This document shows, piece by piece, positions 34,383-43,450 of a DNA stretch of 64,000 nucleotides. Below the pieces are notes generated by a model. The model made no database searches, was not told the origin of the DNA, and saw only the letters and a list, made by a program, of their open reading frames with translations. The stretch covers positions 124,001-188,000 of the forward strand of contig NZ_BCTZ01000009.1 of NCBI RefSeq assembly GCF_001591025.1, written 5' to 3'. This DNA is from Sphingomonas soli NBRC 100801 (GTDB lineage Bacteria; Pseudomonadota; Alphaproteobacteria; Sphingomonadales; Sphingomonadaceae). How positions within the stretch are numbered: position 1 is the stretch's first letter; every line of letters starts with the position of its first letter. The position numbers and the translations under genes are program-made.

Positions 34383-36383
34383 CTATCTCGCGGCGCGCTC
34401 CGTAAACATGCCGGTGGTCAGGAGCTGGGGCAGCACTTCGGGCTCGCTGCGCCCCGGGGCGTACCACAGATAGAGCGGCACCCCGGCGCGGTTGTGGCGC
34501 TCGATGAAGCGGCCCAGTTCGGGGCTGCCATCGGTCCAGTCCCCGACCAGCACCGCCACGTTCCCCTGCTTGAGCGCATTCTCGACGGCCGACGTCTCGA
34601 TCACCGCTTTCTCGTTGACCTTGCAGGTCAGGCACCAATCGGCGGTGAAATAGGCGAAGACCGGACGCCCTTCGGCCTGGAGCTGCGCCAGCCGAGCCTC
34701 GCTGAATGGCTCGCCATATGCCAGCGACTGGGCCTGCGCCGCCGGACGGATAAAGGCGGTGGCGGTGATCGCGGCGAGGAGCAACGGTGCGCCCAAGGGC
34801 CAGGCGCGCGCGCCCTGTCGCTGGGTGCGTCCAACGAGCCAGAGCCCCGCGGTGGCAAGCAAGGTTGCGCCAAGACCGATCGCCAGCCCTGCCGATCCCG
34901 ATTGCCGCCACAGGACCCACGCCAATGCGAGCGAGGTCAGGAACATCGGCACCGACAGCACATGGCGCAGCCGCTCCATCCACGCACCCGGCTTGGGCAG
35001 GCGGCGGCGAAGCGCGGGAATGAACCCCAGAGCGAGGAACGGCAGCGCGATGCCCAGCCCAAGCCCGCCAAACACCGCAAGTGCCGCTGGCCATGGCAGG
35101 ATCAGCGCCGCGCCCAATGCCGCCCCCATGAACGGGCCCGTGCAGGGCGTCGCGACGAACGCCGCGAGCGCGCCGGTGGCGAAGGCACCACCGGTGCCCC
35201 TGGAAGCTGCACGGTTGACGAAGCCCGGCACCGAAAGCTCGAACAATCCGGCAAGATTGAGCGCGATCCCGGTGACCAGCAGCAACAGGATCAGGATGAC
35301 GCGCGGGTCCTGAAGCTGGAAGGCCCAGCCAAGCGTCGCGCCGCCGGCCCGAAGCGCCAGCAATGTGCCGCCGAGCGCGAGGCAGACGAGCACCACGCCC
35401 GCAGTATAGGCCAGAGCTTCGCTGCGCGGACGCCCATCGCCGTCATTGGCCTTGGCAAGGCTCAGCGCCTTGAGGCTGAGGATCGGGAAGACGCACGGCA
35501 TCACGTTGAGCAGCAGCCCGCCCAGTATCGCGCCGAAGAACGCAGCCAGCGCGGCTGTCCAGGGGAAGCCGGTATCGACGGGCGGAACCGTGCCGGGGCT
35601 CGCCGTGACGATGAACCCCTGTCCGCCGATCGCGAGCACACCGTCAAATGCGGTGGGCTCACCCTTGGCCGCAGTTTCGACCACCAGCCGGTCGCCGCTA
35701 CGGGTCACCGTCTGGGGCGCTGCGTGATCCAGCATGTTCTGCGCCAGCGGATAGAAGTACGCGTCTCCGCCGGGCGCGCTCGCCGGATAGGGGATCGCCA
35801 GCCGCACCCTGCCGCCCTCGATCTGATAGGTTGCGGGCGAACCCAGCGGCTTGGGCAAAGCCTTGCGCCACCCATCGAAGCGGGCGCGCCGCTCGGTCGC
35901 GATGGCACCGTCCCCAACGGTCAGCGAGGTCGAGAGTTGTTGCCGTTCGGGCACGCAGATCGAATCGGTGCAGACGAGATAGTCCAGCTCGACGCTTATC
36001 GGGATCTCTCCCTTCGCATCGCCCGGGAGCTTTAGGGTCACGAGCTGCGCAAACGGCGCTTCGTAAACATAGTTCATGAGCTTCGCGATGATCAGCCGCT
36101 CGGGCACCGGGTAGCGGATCGGGCCGGCCGTCACGCCTGTGGGGACGCTCCATTTGGCACGCGCCGGAAACCCGGCATCGCCCGGATTTTCCCAATATGC
36201 GTGCCAGCCCGGATCGGGCCGGGACGCAAAGGCGAGCGTGACTTCACTCCCTGCCGCGGGATGGTCCGTCTCGGCGATCAGCTCGATCTGGACATGCGGG
36301 CCCTTCCCCACCGGCTGCGCCGTCGCCGCCGGTGCCAGCACCGCCAGCATGAAGGACACAAACATGAAACGAAGCCAGTCCAT
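34383..36383 (-). CDS. DsbD/ScsB-like thiol:disulfide interchange protein
   Basis: It transfers reducing power from cytoplasmic thioredoxin across the inner membrane to periplasmic thiols. The 666-residue product has a signal peptide (residues 1-22), an N-terminal beta domain with CTDSIC (~residues 139-144), eight or so membrane helices carrying MPCVFP and TPCTGPF (the DsbD redox Cys pair), and a C-terminal thioredoxin domain with CLTC (~residues 585-588, TADWCLTCK). All three Cys pairs are intact. It precedes the ATP-grasp gene on the same strand. Confidence 0.9.
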   Translation of the reverse strand: MDWLRFMFVSFMLAVLAPAATAQPVGKGPHVQIELIAETDHPAAGSEVTLAFASRPDPGWHAYWENPGDAGFPARAKWSVPTGVTAGPIRYPVPERLIIAKLMNYVYEAPFAQLVTLKLPGDAKGEIPISVELDYLVCTDSICVPERQQLSTSLTVGDGAIATERRARFDGWRKALPKPLGSPATYQIEGGRVRLAIPYPASAPGGDAYFYPLAQNMLDHAAPQTVTRSGDRLVVETAAKGEPTAFDGVLAIGGQGFIVTASPGTVPPVDTGFPWTAALAAFFGAILGGLLLNVMPCVFPILSLKALSLAKANDGDGRPRSEALAYTAGVVLVCLALGGTLLALRAGGATLGWAFQLQDPRVILILLLLVTGIALNLAGLFELSVPGFVNRAASRGTGGAFATGALAAFVATPCTGPFMGAALGAALILPWPAALAVFGGLGLGIALPFLALGFIPALRRRLPKPGAWMERLRHVLSVPMFLTSLALAWVLWRQSGSAGLAIGLGATLLATAGLWLVGRTQRQGARAWPLGAPLLLAAITATAFIRPAAQAQSLAYGEPFSEARLAQLQAEGRPVFAYFTADWCLTCKVNEKAVIETSAVENALKQGNVAVLVGDWTDGSPELGRFIERHNRAGVPLYLWYAPGRSEPEVLPQLLTTGMFTERAAR

Positions 36384-36454
36384 GCAGCGTCCTTGCCCAG
36401 CAACCGTGCTTCGACAATAGCTGACGGACGCTTTTTGACCATCAGGAGCTTTCG

Positions 36455-38074
36455 ATGAAACTGATTCGCCCGATCGCGGCTGCGCTGGTACTGCTCGCCG
36501 CGTCCCATGCCACCGCGCAGCAGGCGCCAGCGCCGAAACTGGTGGTAGTGATCTCGGTAGATCAGTTCTCCGCCGATCTGCTCGCCGAATATCGCGGCCA
36601 GTTCCGCGAGGGCTTCGCCAGGCTCCTGTCGGGCGCGGTCTTTCCCGCAGGTTATCAAAGCCATGGCGCGACCGAGACCTGCCCCGGGCATTCGACGATC
36701 CTGACCGGCGCGCGCCCCGCCCGCACCGGCATCATCGCGAACGACTGGACCGATTTCACCGCACCGCGTGAGGACAAGACAGTCTATTGCTCCGAGGACA
36801 CCAGCGTACCCGGCAGCAGCTCGAACAACTACACCGTCTCGGACAAGAACCTGAAGGTGCCGACGCTCGGCGAGTGGATGAAGCTCGCCAATCCGGGCAG
36901 CCGCGTCGTTTCCGTAGCGGGCAAGGATCGCGCGGCAGTGATGATGGGCGGGCACAAGGTCGATGAGCTCTGGTGGTGGGGCGGCAAGGGCTTCGTGTCC
37001 TATGCGGGCCGCGCCGAACCCGCGATGGTAACGCGGATGAATGCGGGCATTGCGGAGCGCGTCGCCACCGCACAGCCGGCCATGGATCTGCCCGCTTTTT
37101 GCGAGCCGCGCAGCCGCCCGATCGCGATCGGCGGGGGCCAGACCGTGGGCGAAGGCCGCTTCGCACGCGAAGCGGGCGATTACCGCGCCTTCCGCGCCTC
37201 CCCCGAATTCGATGAATCGATCCTCGCGCTGGGTGCCGGGCTGTTCGCCGACATGAAGCTGGGCCAGGGAGCGGATACCGACCTGCTGATCCTCGGCGCC
37301 TCCGCAACCGACTATATCGGCCATTCGGTGGGCACGCGCGGCAGCGAGATGTGCCTCCAGATGTTCGCGCTGGATCACACGCTCGGCCAGCTTTTCGCTG
37401 TGCTCGACAAGAGCGGCGTCGACTATGTCGTGGCGCTCACCGCCGATCATGGCGGGCTCGACCTGCCCGAACGCAGCGGTGAGGCGGGATCGGTGGGCGG
37501 CGGGCGCGTCGATCGAGCGCTGATCGCCGGCAATATGGGCAAGGAAATCGCAGCCAAGCTGGGGCTGAAAGCGCCAGTGCTCCATGGCGGATCCTTTGGC
37601 GACGTCTATGTCGATCCCAAGCTGACGCCCGCGCAGCGCAAGGCCGTGCTCGCCGAAGCCACCGCACGCTATACCGCGCATCCGCAGGTGAAGGCGGTGT
37701 TCACCCGCGCACAGGTCGCCGCGACGCCCAAGCCCAAGGGCCCGCCCGAGAGCTGGACGATCCTAGAGGAACTGAACCAGTCCTATGATCCGGCGCGCTC
37801 GGGCGATCTGCTGGTGGTGCTCCAGCCGCGCATCACGCCGATCGTCGATCCCACCAAGGGCTATGTCGCGACGCATGGCAGCGTATGGGGCTATGACCGT
37901 CGCGTGCCGATCCTGTTCTGGCGCAAGGGCATGACCGGATTCGAGCAGCCGCTGGGCGTCGAAACGGTGGATATCGCGCCGACGCTGGCGGGGGTATTGG
38001 GACTCAAGGTGCCGGTGGAGATCGACGGCAAGTGCCTCGATCTGGATCCGGGGCCGGGCGACACCTGCAAATAA
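36455..38074 (+). CDS. Secreted alkaline phosphatase, PhoK/PafA type
   Basis: The 539-residue product has a signal peptide (residues 1-22) and belongs to the phosphodiesterase/alkaline phosphatase fold: VVVISVDQFSADLL with the first metal-binding Asp, HGATETCPGHSTILTG with the nucleophile Thr (probably Thr75), LLILGASATDYIGHSVG, and TADHGGLDLP. The ATETCPGHS motif and length match the Sphingomonas phosphatase PhoK. It releases phosphate from organic esters in the periplasm or medium. It is divergent from the DsbD-like gene with a 71-base gap. Confidence 0.9.
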   Translation: MKLIRPIAAALVLLAASHATAQQAPAPKLVVVISVDQFSADLLAEYRGQFREGFARLLSGAVFPAGYQSHGATETCPGHSTILTGARPARTGIIANDWTDFTAPREDKTVYCSEDTSVPGSSSNNYTVSDKNLKVPTLGEWMKLANPGSRVVSVAGKDRAAVMMGGHKVDELWWWGGKGFVSYAGRAEPAMVTRMNAGIAERVATAQPAMDLPAFCEPRSRPIAIGGGQTVGEGRFAREAGDYRAFRASPEFDESILALGAGLFADMKLGQGADTDLLILGASATDYIGHSVGTRGSEMCLQMFALDHTLGQLFAVLDKSGVDYVVALTADHGGLDLPERSGEAGSVGGGRVDRALIAGNMGKEIAAKLGLKAPVLHGGSFGDVYVDPKLTPAQRKAVLAEATARYTAHPQVKAVFTRAQVAATPKPKGPPESWTILEELNQSYDPARSGDLLVVLQPRITPIVDPTKGYVATHGSVWGYDRRVPILFWRKGMTGFEQPLGVETVDIAPTLAGVLGLKVPVEIDGKCLDLDPGPGDTCK

Positions 38075-38098
38075 CCTCCCGCGCGGAGACCGAAGCTA

Positions 38099-39022
38099 TC
38101 AGCGGCGCTCGAACTCGCGCATGCCCGTGATCCGGTTGCCGGAGAGGACAATGTTCGAGCGGCTGACATCCGCGACGAATGCCGGATTGGCGGGCGCGCC
38201 GGGAGCCATGGTCGCGACATTATCGGTCACGGTAAGGCCGTTGGAGCCATAGGTGCGCGCTTCTGCGCCGACCACGATCAGCGCGGAGTGATTCTCCTTG
38301 CTCGGGCCCTGGACAAAGGTGTTGCGCGCGATGACCCCCGCGCCGCCTTCGGACAGGTCGATCATGTAATTGGTACCCTTGCCGTGGCTGTCGTCGAAGC
38401 TGTTGTCGACGATCTCCACCTGCGGCGCGCGGATCTTGACGTAATGGCCGCCGGTGCCGCGCTCGAAGCGCGAATTGCGCACGATGACCTTGCCCTGCAT
38501 CCCCAGATAGATCGAATGGCTGCAATTCTCCGTCTCGCACTGGCCAAGCCCGGAGAAGGTGGTGCGATCGATCGTGATGGTACGCACCGTATCATGTCCG
38601 CCGCCCAATATGCCTTCCTGGCTGTCGAGGAACATGGAATTGGTGACGAGCAGGTCACCCATCTCGATCCGGATGCCCGCACCGTTGCCGTCGTTCACCG
38701 CATAGCCGCGGAAGATGATCCCATCGACGGTGGAACCGCGTCCGCGCAGCACAAAGGCTGCCTTCTCCTCGCAGGCTTCGATCTCGAAAATCACCGTGCC
38801 GGGCTGGATCGCCTTGAAGATGATCTTGCCGGCCTGCTGCACGGTGCACTGGCGATAGGTGCCGGGCGCGATGAGGATCGTAGCGGTATCGTCGCGGATC
38901 GCCGCCACCGCCTCGTCGAGGGTGGCAAAGCCCTGTCCGGTCTCGGCGACGGTGAAGGGCGCGCGGCTCTGCTGCGCAGCGGCCGGAGACGCGAGGGCGA
39001 GGAGGAGGATGGCGAGGCGCAT
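38099..39022 (-). CDS. Secreted right-handed beta-helix protein
   Basis: The 307-residue product has a signal peptide (MRLAILLLALASPAAAQ) and a pectate-lyase-like repeat region (TYRQCTVQQAG, IIFRGYAVNDGNGAGI, ITIDRTTFSGLG, VIVRNSRFERGTG, VEIVDNSFDD). Three Cys (CETENC and CTV) occur. No catalytic triad of a known lyase was recognised, so carbohydrate binding or cleavage is only a family-based guess. It converges with the phosphatase gene. Confidence 0.82.
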   Translation of the reverse strand: MRLAILLLALASPAAAQQSRAPFTVAETGQGFATLDEAVAAIRDDTATILIAPGTYRQCTVQQAGKIIFKAIQPGTVIFEIEACEEKAAFVLRGRGSTVDGIIFRGYAVNDGNGAGIRIEMGDLLVTNSMFLDSQEGILGGGHDTVRTITIDRTTFSGLGQCETENCSHSIYLGMQGKVIVRNSRFERGTGGHYVKIRAPQVEIVDNSFDDSHGKGTNYMIDLSEGGAGVIARNTFVQGPSKENHSALIVVGAEARTYGSNGLTVTDNVATMAPGAPANPAFVADVSRSNIVLSGNRITGMREFERR

Positions 39023-39077
39023 GGACGGGAATATGCGCGAAGGCCGTTAAAAACTCACTTCGGCCCTTTATCCCCCC

Positions 39078-39156
39078 GTCACCCCGGCCTCGCGCCGGGG
39101 TCCCGCTGCCTCTTACCCAAAGGAGAAGCGAGATCCCGGCGCGAGGCCGGGATGAC
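39078..39156. repeat. Dispersed palindromic repeat, GTCACCCCGGC type
   Basis: Begins GTCACCCCGGCCTCGCGCCG and ends CCCGGCGCGAGGCCGGGATG-AC; two GC-rich palindromes are about 30 bases apart. Copies are at 2779 and 41031. Confidence 0.82.
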
Positions 39157-39174
39157 CAGGGTTGGGATCCGGCC

Positions 39175-40050
39175 TTAGCGAAGCGTCTCGATGATCCCCG
39201 AGAAATCCTTGTCAGCGCCCGCGCCCGCCACAAAGGCTTCGTACAGCTCTGCCGCGCGCTTCCCCATCGGCGTATCCGCGCCGGTGCTCCCCGCCGCTTC
39301 CATCGCCAGCCGCAGATCCTTGAGCATCAGCGGCGCTGCGAAGCCGCCTTGATAGTCGCGATCGGCGGGGGATTCGGGGCCGACACCCGGCACCGGACAA
39401 TAGCTGGTCATCGACCAGCTTTGCCCGGAGCTTACCGAGGCGATGTCATAGAAATTCTGAAGATCGAGGCCGAGCTTTTCGGCCAGCGCGAACGCCTCGC
39501 ACGTCGCGATCATCGTCGCGCCGAGCAGCATGTTGTTGCAGATCTTGGCCGCCTGGCCCGCGCCCGCACCGCCAGCATGGATCACCGCCTTGCCCATATC
39601 CGACAGGAACGGCTCGGCCCGTTCGAACGCCTGCTGGGTGCCGCCGACCATGAAGGTGAGCGTGCCCGCGTTCGCGGCGGCGATCCCGCCCGAAACCGGT
39701 GCATCGACGGCCATCAGCCCCCGCGCGGTGGCGGCCGCAGCCACGCGGCGCGCAGTGTCCACATCGATCGTCGAGCAATCAATCAGGATCGCGCCCGCTT
39801 CGGCACCGTCGAGCAGCGTATCGGTATAGACCGCCTCGACATGCTTGCCGGCGGGCAGCATCGTGACGATCGCCTCCGCGCCGGCCACCGCTTCCGCCGC
39901 GCTTGCCGCGGGCAGGCAGCCCGCCGCCTTGGCCCGGTCCAGCGCATCCTGGCTCAGATCGAAGGCACGGACGTCATGGCCGTTCTTCGCGAGGTTTGCG
40001 GCCATGCCCCCGCCCATATTGCCCAGGCCGATAAAAGCTACGCGTGCCAT
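39175..40050 (-). CDS. mmsB: 3-hydroxyisobutyrate dehydrogenase
   Basis: It oxidises 3-hydroxyisobutyrate to methylmalonate semialdehyde with NAD+ in valine degradation. The 291-residue product has the Rossmann GLGNMGGGMAANL (residues ~7-19), substrate-binding DAPVSGG (~115-121) and catalytic Lys region GAGAGQAAKICNNML. It is last in the minus-strand unit acdH-hibch-echA-mmsB. Confidence 0.93.
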   Translation of the reverse strand: MARVAFIGLGNMGGGMAANLAKNGHDVRAFDLSQDALDRAKAAGCLPAASAAEAVAGAEAIVTMLPAGKHVEAVYTDTLLDGAEAGAILIDCSTIDVDTARRVAAAATARGLMAVDAPVSGGIAAANAGTLTFMVGGTQQAFERAEPFLSDMGKAVIHAGGAGAGQAAKICNNMLLGATMIATCEAFALAEKLGLDLQNFYDIASVSSGQSWSMTSYCPVPGVGPESPADRDYQGGFAAPLMLKDLRLAMEAAGSTGADTPMGKRAAELYEAFVAGAGADKDFSGIIETLR

Positions 40051-40068
40051 TTCACTCTCCCGATCAAA

Positions 40069-40233
40069 CCTTCTCCGGAGGGAGAAGGATACGGAGACTT
40101 GGCAGCTTGCTGCCTAGTCGCAGTTGGATGAGGGGATGCGCTATCGATGCGGTGATCCCCTCACCCAGCTTCGACTAGGGCCGGCTGAAGAAGCCGACCC
40201 AAGTCTGCGCAACCCTCTCCCGACGGGAGAGGG
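40069..40233. repeat. Bipartite palindromic repeat between echA and mmsB
   Basis: Opens CCTTCTCCGGAGGGAGAAGG and closes CCCTCTCCCGACGGGAGAGG-G, with TTGGCAGC/GCTGCC and GGATGAGGGGAT...ATCCCCTCACC inner arms; about 165 bases fill the gap between the two genes. Confidence 0.75.
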
Positions 40234-40241
40234 ACTTGCTG

Positions 40242-41018
40242 TTATTTCCCCGTCCAATTCCCCGGACGCTTCTCGACGAAAGCGCTCATGCCTTCCTTCT
40301 GATCCGCGGTGCCGAACAGCGCGTGGAACAGGCGGCGCTCGAACTGGACACCCTGCGCCAGCGTCGTCTCGAAGGCGGCGTTGACCATTTCCTTGTTCGC
40401 CAGGACCGCGAGCGGCGCCATGGATGCGATCAGCTCGGCGGTCTTGACCGCGTCCGCGACGAGATCGGCGGCGGGCAGGATGCGGCTGACCAGCCCGGCG
40501 CGCTCAGCCTCCTCGGCGTCCATCATCCGCCCGGTAAGGCACATCTCCATCGCCTTGGCCTTGCCCACCGCACGGGTGAGCCGCTGCGAGCCGCCCATGC
40601 CGGGCGAGACCGCGAGCTTGATCTCGGGCTGGCCGAACTTGGCGGTGTCTGCTGCCAGGATGAAGTCGCACATCATCGCCAGCTCGCAACCGCCGCCCAG
40701 CGCATAGCCCGAAACCGCGGCGATGATCGGCTTGCGGGTGCGGGTAAAATCTTCCCAGCCTGCGAAGAAATCATGGCCGTACATGTCGGCAAAGCCCTGC
40801 GCCTGCATCTCCTTGATGTCGGCACCCGCGGCAAAGGCCTTTTCGCTGCCGGTGATGACGGCGCAACCCTGGGTCGCGTCCTTGTCGAAGGCGCGCATCG
40901 CGTCCTGCAGCTCGGACAGGATCTGGCTGTTGAGGGCGTTGAGCGCCTGCGGGCGGTTAAGCGTGACCAGCGTGACGGCGCCGCGCTGTTCGACAAGGAT
41001 GGTTTCGTAGGTCAACAT
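40242..41018 (-). CDS. echA: Enoyl-CoA hydratase
   Basis: It hydrates methacrylyl-CoA (or similar enoyl-CoAs) in branched-chain amino acid or fatty acid degradation. The 258-residue product has the crotonase core: [11 protein letters not shown] (oxyanion loop, residues ~60-70) and [17 protein letters not shown] (~103-119), with the two catalytic Glu positions expected in the family. I took the ATG at 41018 ([13 protein letters not shown]); the longer frame runs through a repeat. It is in the valine unit. Confidence 0.93.
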   Translation of the reverse strand: MLTYETILVEQRGAVTLVTLNRPQALNALNSQILSELQDAMRAFDKDATQGCAVITGSEKAFAAGADIKEMQAQGFADMYGHDFFAGWEDFTRTRKPIIAAVSGYALGGGCELAMMCDFILAADTAKFGQPEIKLAVSPGMGGSQRLTRAVGKAKAMEMCLTGRMMDAEEAERAGLVSRILPAADLVADAVKTAELIASMAPLAVLANKEMVNAAFETTLAQGVQFERRLFHALFGTADQKEGMSAFVEKRPGNWTGK

Positions 41019-41030
41019 TCTTCTCCCTTG

Positions 41031-41111
41031 GTCACCCCGGCCTCGGAGCCGGGGTCCCGCTTCTCTGAAACCCTCAGAAGAAGCGGGTCCCCGGGTCAAG
41101 CCCGGGATGAC
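41031..41111. repeat. Dispersed palindromic repeat, GTCACCCCGGC type
   Basis: Begins GTCACCCCGGCCTCGGAGCC and ends GTCAAGCCCGGGATGAC; two palindromes with a GAAACCCTCAGAAG-like spacer. Lies between hibch and echA. Confidence 0.82.
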
Positions 41112-41118
41112 GATCGAT

Positions 41119-42159
41119 TCAAATCGGCCGCCATGCTTCGGCTTCGGGCAAAGGCGCGAAGATCGCGTCGATGGCGGCGTCGCTGACCGCTTCCACGCTG
41201 GGCGGGTTCCAGCGCGGCGCATTGTCCTTGTCGATGATCAGCGCGCGGACACCCTCGGCGAAATCGGGGCGCATCGCGACGCGGCTGCCGACGGCGAATT
41301 CCTGGCGCATCTCGTCCTCGAAGCGCGCCATGCTGCGGCCCTCGCGGACTAGGCGGAGCGAGACCTTCATCGATTCGGGCGATTTGGTGCGCAGCGTCGC
41401 GAGCTGGGCGGAGGCCCATGCGCCGCCATCTTCTGCGAGCGCAGCGAAAATGCCTTCGAGCGTGTCGGCCGCGAAGAGCCGGTCGATCTCGGGCTGGTGC
41501 GCGAGGATCGCTGCTTCGGGCGCGGGGACGGAAAGCTCGGCCAGTACCGCCTCGATCGCCTGCGGATCGGCGAGGATACGTGCCTTGGCGTCCTCAAGCC
41601 GTTCGGCCGGCAGGAAGTGCGTGGCAAGGCCCAGCGCGAGGCATTCGCCCCCGCCCAGCCGGTGACCGGTCAGCGCGAGATACTCGCCCATCCTTCCGGG
41701 GAGGCGCGACAGATGCCAGCCGCCGCCGACATCGGGGAACAGGCCGATGCCGGTTTCGGGCATGGCGAACCTGGTGTTCTCGGTCGCGACTCGGAAGCGC
41801 GCGGGCTGCGAGATGCCTACGCCGCCGCCCATGGTGATGCCGTCCATGAACGCGACGATCGGCTTGGCGTAGGTGAAGAGCTTGTGGTTGAGCTGATATT
41901 CAACCCGGAAGAACTCCCGCGCGCCGGCACCGTCGCCCGCGCCGCTCTCTGCGATCATGCGGATGTCCCCGCCCGCGCAGAAGCCCCTGCCCTCGGCATG
42001 GTCGATCAACACCGCCTCCACGGCGTCGTCAGCCTCCCAGGCAAGCAGCGCATCGAGCATCGCCCGGCACATCGCGGTGTTGAGCGCGTGGATCGCCTTG
42101 GGCCGGTTGAGCCTGATCCGGCCGACGCGGCCCTCGATCGAAATCAGCACATCGCTCAA
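41119..42159 (-). CDS. 3-hydroxyisobutyryl-CoA hydrolase
   Basis: The enzyme frees 3-hydroxyisobutyrate from its CoA ester in valine degradation. The 346-residue product is a crotonase-fold hydrolase with [15 protein letters not shown] (residues ~60-74), [14 protein letters not shown] and [23 protein letters not shown] (in part), which are typical of HIBCH. It lies between acdH and echA, each junction filled by a repeat. Confidence 0.92.
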   Translation of the reverse strand: MSDVLISIEGRVGRIRLNRPKAIHALNTAMCRAMLDALLAWEADDAVEAVLIDHAEGRGFCAGGDIRMIAESGAGDGAGAREFFRVEYQLNHKLFTYAKPIVAFMDGITMGGGVGISQPARFRVATENTRFAMPETGIGLFPDVGGGWHLSRLPGRMGEYLALTGHRLGGGECLALGLATHFLPAERLEDAKARILADPQAIEAVLAELSVPAPEAAILAHQPEIDRLFAADTLEGIFAALAEDGGAWASAQLATLRTKSPESMKVSLRLVREGRSMARFEDEMRQEFAVGSRVAMRPDFAEGVRALIIDKDNAPRWNPPSVEAVSDAAIDAIFAPLPEAEAWRPI

Positions 42160-42163
42160 TTTT

Positions 42164-42289
42164 CCTCTCCCATCGGGAGAGGGAGGGAGCCGCGAAGCGG
42201 CGGAAGGGTGAGGGTGAAAGCCAGATCGCCCCCACCCTTCCCACTCGGCTGCGCCGAGCGGGCCCCTTCCCTCCGTCGGCGGGAGAGGG
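42164..42289. repeat. Palindromic repeat pair, CCTCTCCC type, between acdH and hibch
   Basis: Two inverted copies of the CCTCTCCC...GGAAGGGTGAGGG unit face each other (42164-42215 and about 42230-42289), with inner GCCGCGAAGCGGC and CTCGGCTGCGCCGAG hairpins. Confidence 0.75.
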
Positions 42290-42307
42290 AGCTTGGCATC
42301 ATGCCGC

Positions 42308-43450
42308 TCACTGGCGCGTCAACTCCCGGCCGACGATCATCCGCATCACCTGATTGGTGCCCTCGAGGATCGAGTTGACGCGCAGGTCGCGCCAGAAACG
42401 CTCGATCGGATAGTCCTTGAGATAGCCGTACCCGCCATGAAGCTGGAGCGCGCGATCGGTGACCGAACTGGCGGTGTCGGTCGCAAACCGCTTGGCCATC
42501 GCGGCAAATTTGGTCTTGTCGGGTGCGTTGGCCGTCACCTTGGCGGCGGCGAGATAGAGAAGCGCGCGGGCAGCCTCCAGATCGGTCGACATGTCGGCGA
42601 GGGTGAACTGGGTGTTCTGGAAATCGGCGATCGCCTTGCCGAATTGCTGGCGCTCCTTGGTGTACTTAATCGCCTCGTCCAGGCAGCGCTGCGCACCGCC
42701 GAGCGAGGTCGCGCCGATATTCAGGCGGCCGCCATCCAGCCCCATCATGGCGATGCGGAAGCCTTCGCCCTCGCCGCCGACGATGTTCTCGGCGGGCACG
42801 CGGACATTTTCGAACGTGACCGCCGCCGTCGGGCTAGCGTTCCAGCCAAGCTTGCGCTCCTTCGCGCCGAAGCTGACGCCCGCCATCTCCTTCTCGATCA
42901 CCATGCAGGTGATGCCCTTGGGGCCATCCACGCCGGTGCGGACCATGGTGACGTAGAGATCGTTGACGCCAGCGCCCGAAATGAACTGCTTGGACCCGTT
43001 GACGACATAATGATCGCCGTCGCGCACCGCGCGCGTCTTGAGCGCGGCGGCATCGGAGCCCGAGCCCGGCTCGGTCAGGCAATAGCTCGCCATCCGCTCC
43101 ATCGAGATCAGCGAAGGGAGATACTTGTCCTTCACGCCCTGCGACCCGAAGCGATCGATCATCCAGGTCGCCATGTTGTGGATCGAAATGAAGGCGCTGG
43201 TCGGCACGCAGCCATAGGCCATCGCCTCCATGATCAGCGCAGACTCCAGCCGGCCGAGCCCGATGCCGCCCGATTCCTCGGATACGTAGATCGAAGCAAA
43301 GCCCAGCTCTGCGGCGGACTTGATCGTCTCGCGCGGAAAGATGCTCTTCTCGTCCCACTCCGCCGCATGCGGCGTGATGGCATCGGCGGTGAATTGCCGC
43401 GCCATCTCCTGAATCTGAAGCTGCTCGTCGGTAAGGTCGAACTGGGTCAT
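42308..43450 (-). CDS. Acyl-CoA dehydrogenase (isobutyryl-CoA type likely)
   Basis: An FAD enzyme that oxidises acyl-CoA to enoyl-CoA. The 380-residue product has YCLTEPGSGSDAAALKT (residues ~120-136), the LHGGYGYLKDYPIERFWRD segment near the C terminus and the ILEGTNQVMRM motif in which the catalytic Glu of this subgroup lies. Next to HIBCH, enoyl-CoA hydratase and MmsB, isobutyryl-CoA is the best substrate guess. It begins one base before the deacetylase stop. Confidence 0.9.
   Translation of the reverse strand: MTQFDLTDEQLQIQEMARQFTADAITPHAAEWDEKSIFPRETIKSAAELGFASIYVSEESGGIGLGRLESALIMEAMAYGCVPTSAFISIHNMATWMIDRFGSQGVKDKYLPSLISMERMASYCLTEPGSGSDAAALKTRAVRDGDHYVVNGSKQFISGAGVNDLYVTMVRTGVDGPKGITCMVIEKEMAGVSFGAKERKLGWNASPTAAVTFENVRVPAENIVGGEGEGFRIAMMGLDGGRLNIGATSLGGAQRCLDEAIKYTKERQQFGKAIADFQNTQFTLADMSTDLEAARALLYLAAAKVTANAPDKTKFAAMAKRFATDTASSVTDRALQLHGGYGYLKDYPIERFWRDLRVNSILEGTNQVMRMIVGRELTRQ

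Noticed and set aside
34315..35094. N-terminal extension of the ATP-grasp frame
   Set aside because: It lies antisense-shifted over the DsbD-like coding region and has Arg/Ala/Gly-rich shadow composition. The family start is at 34314.
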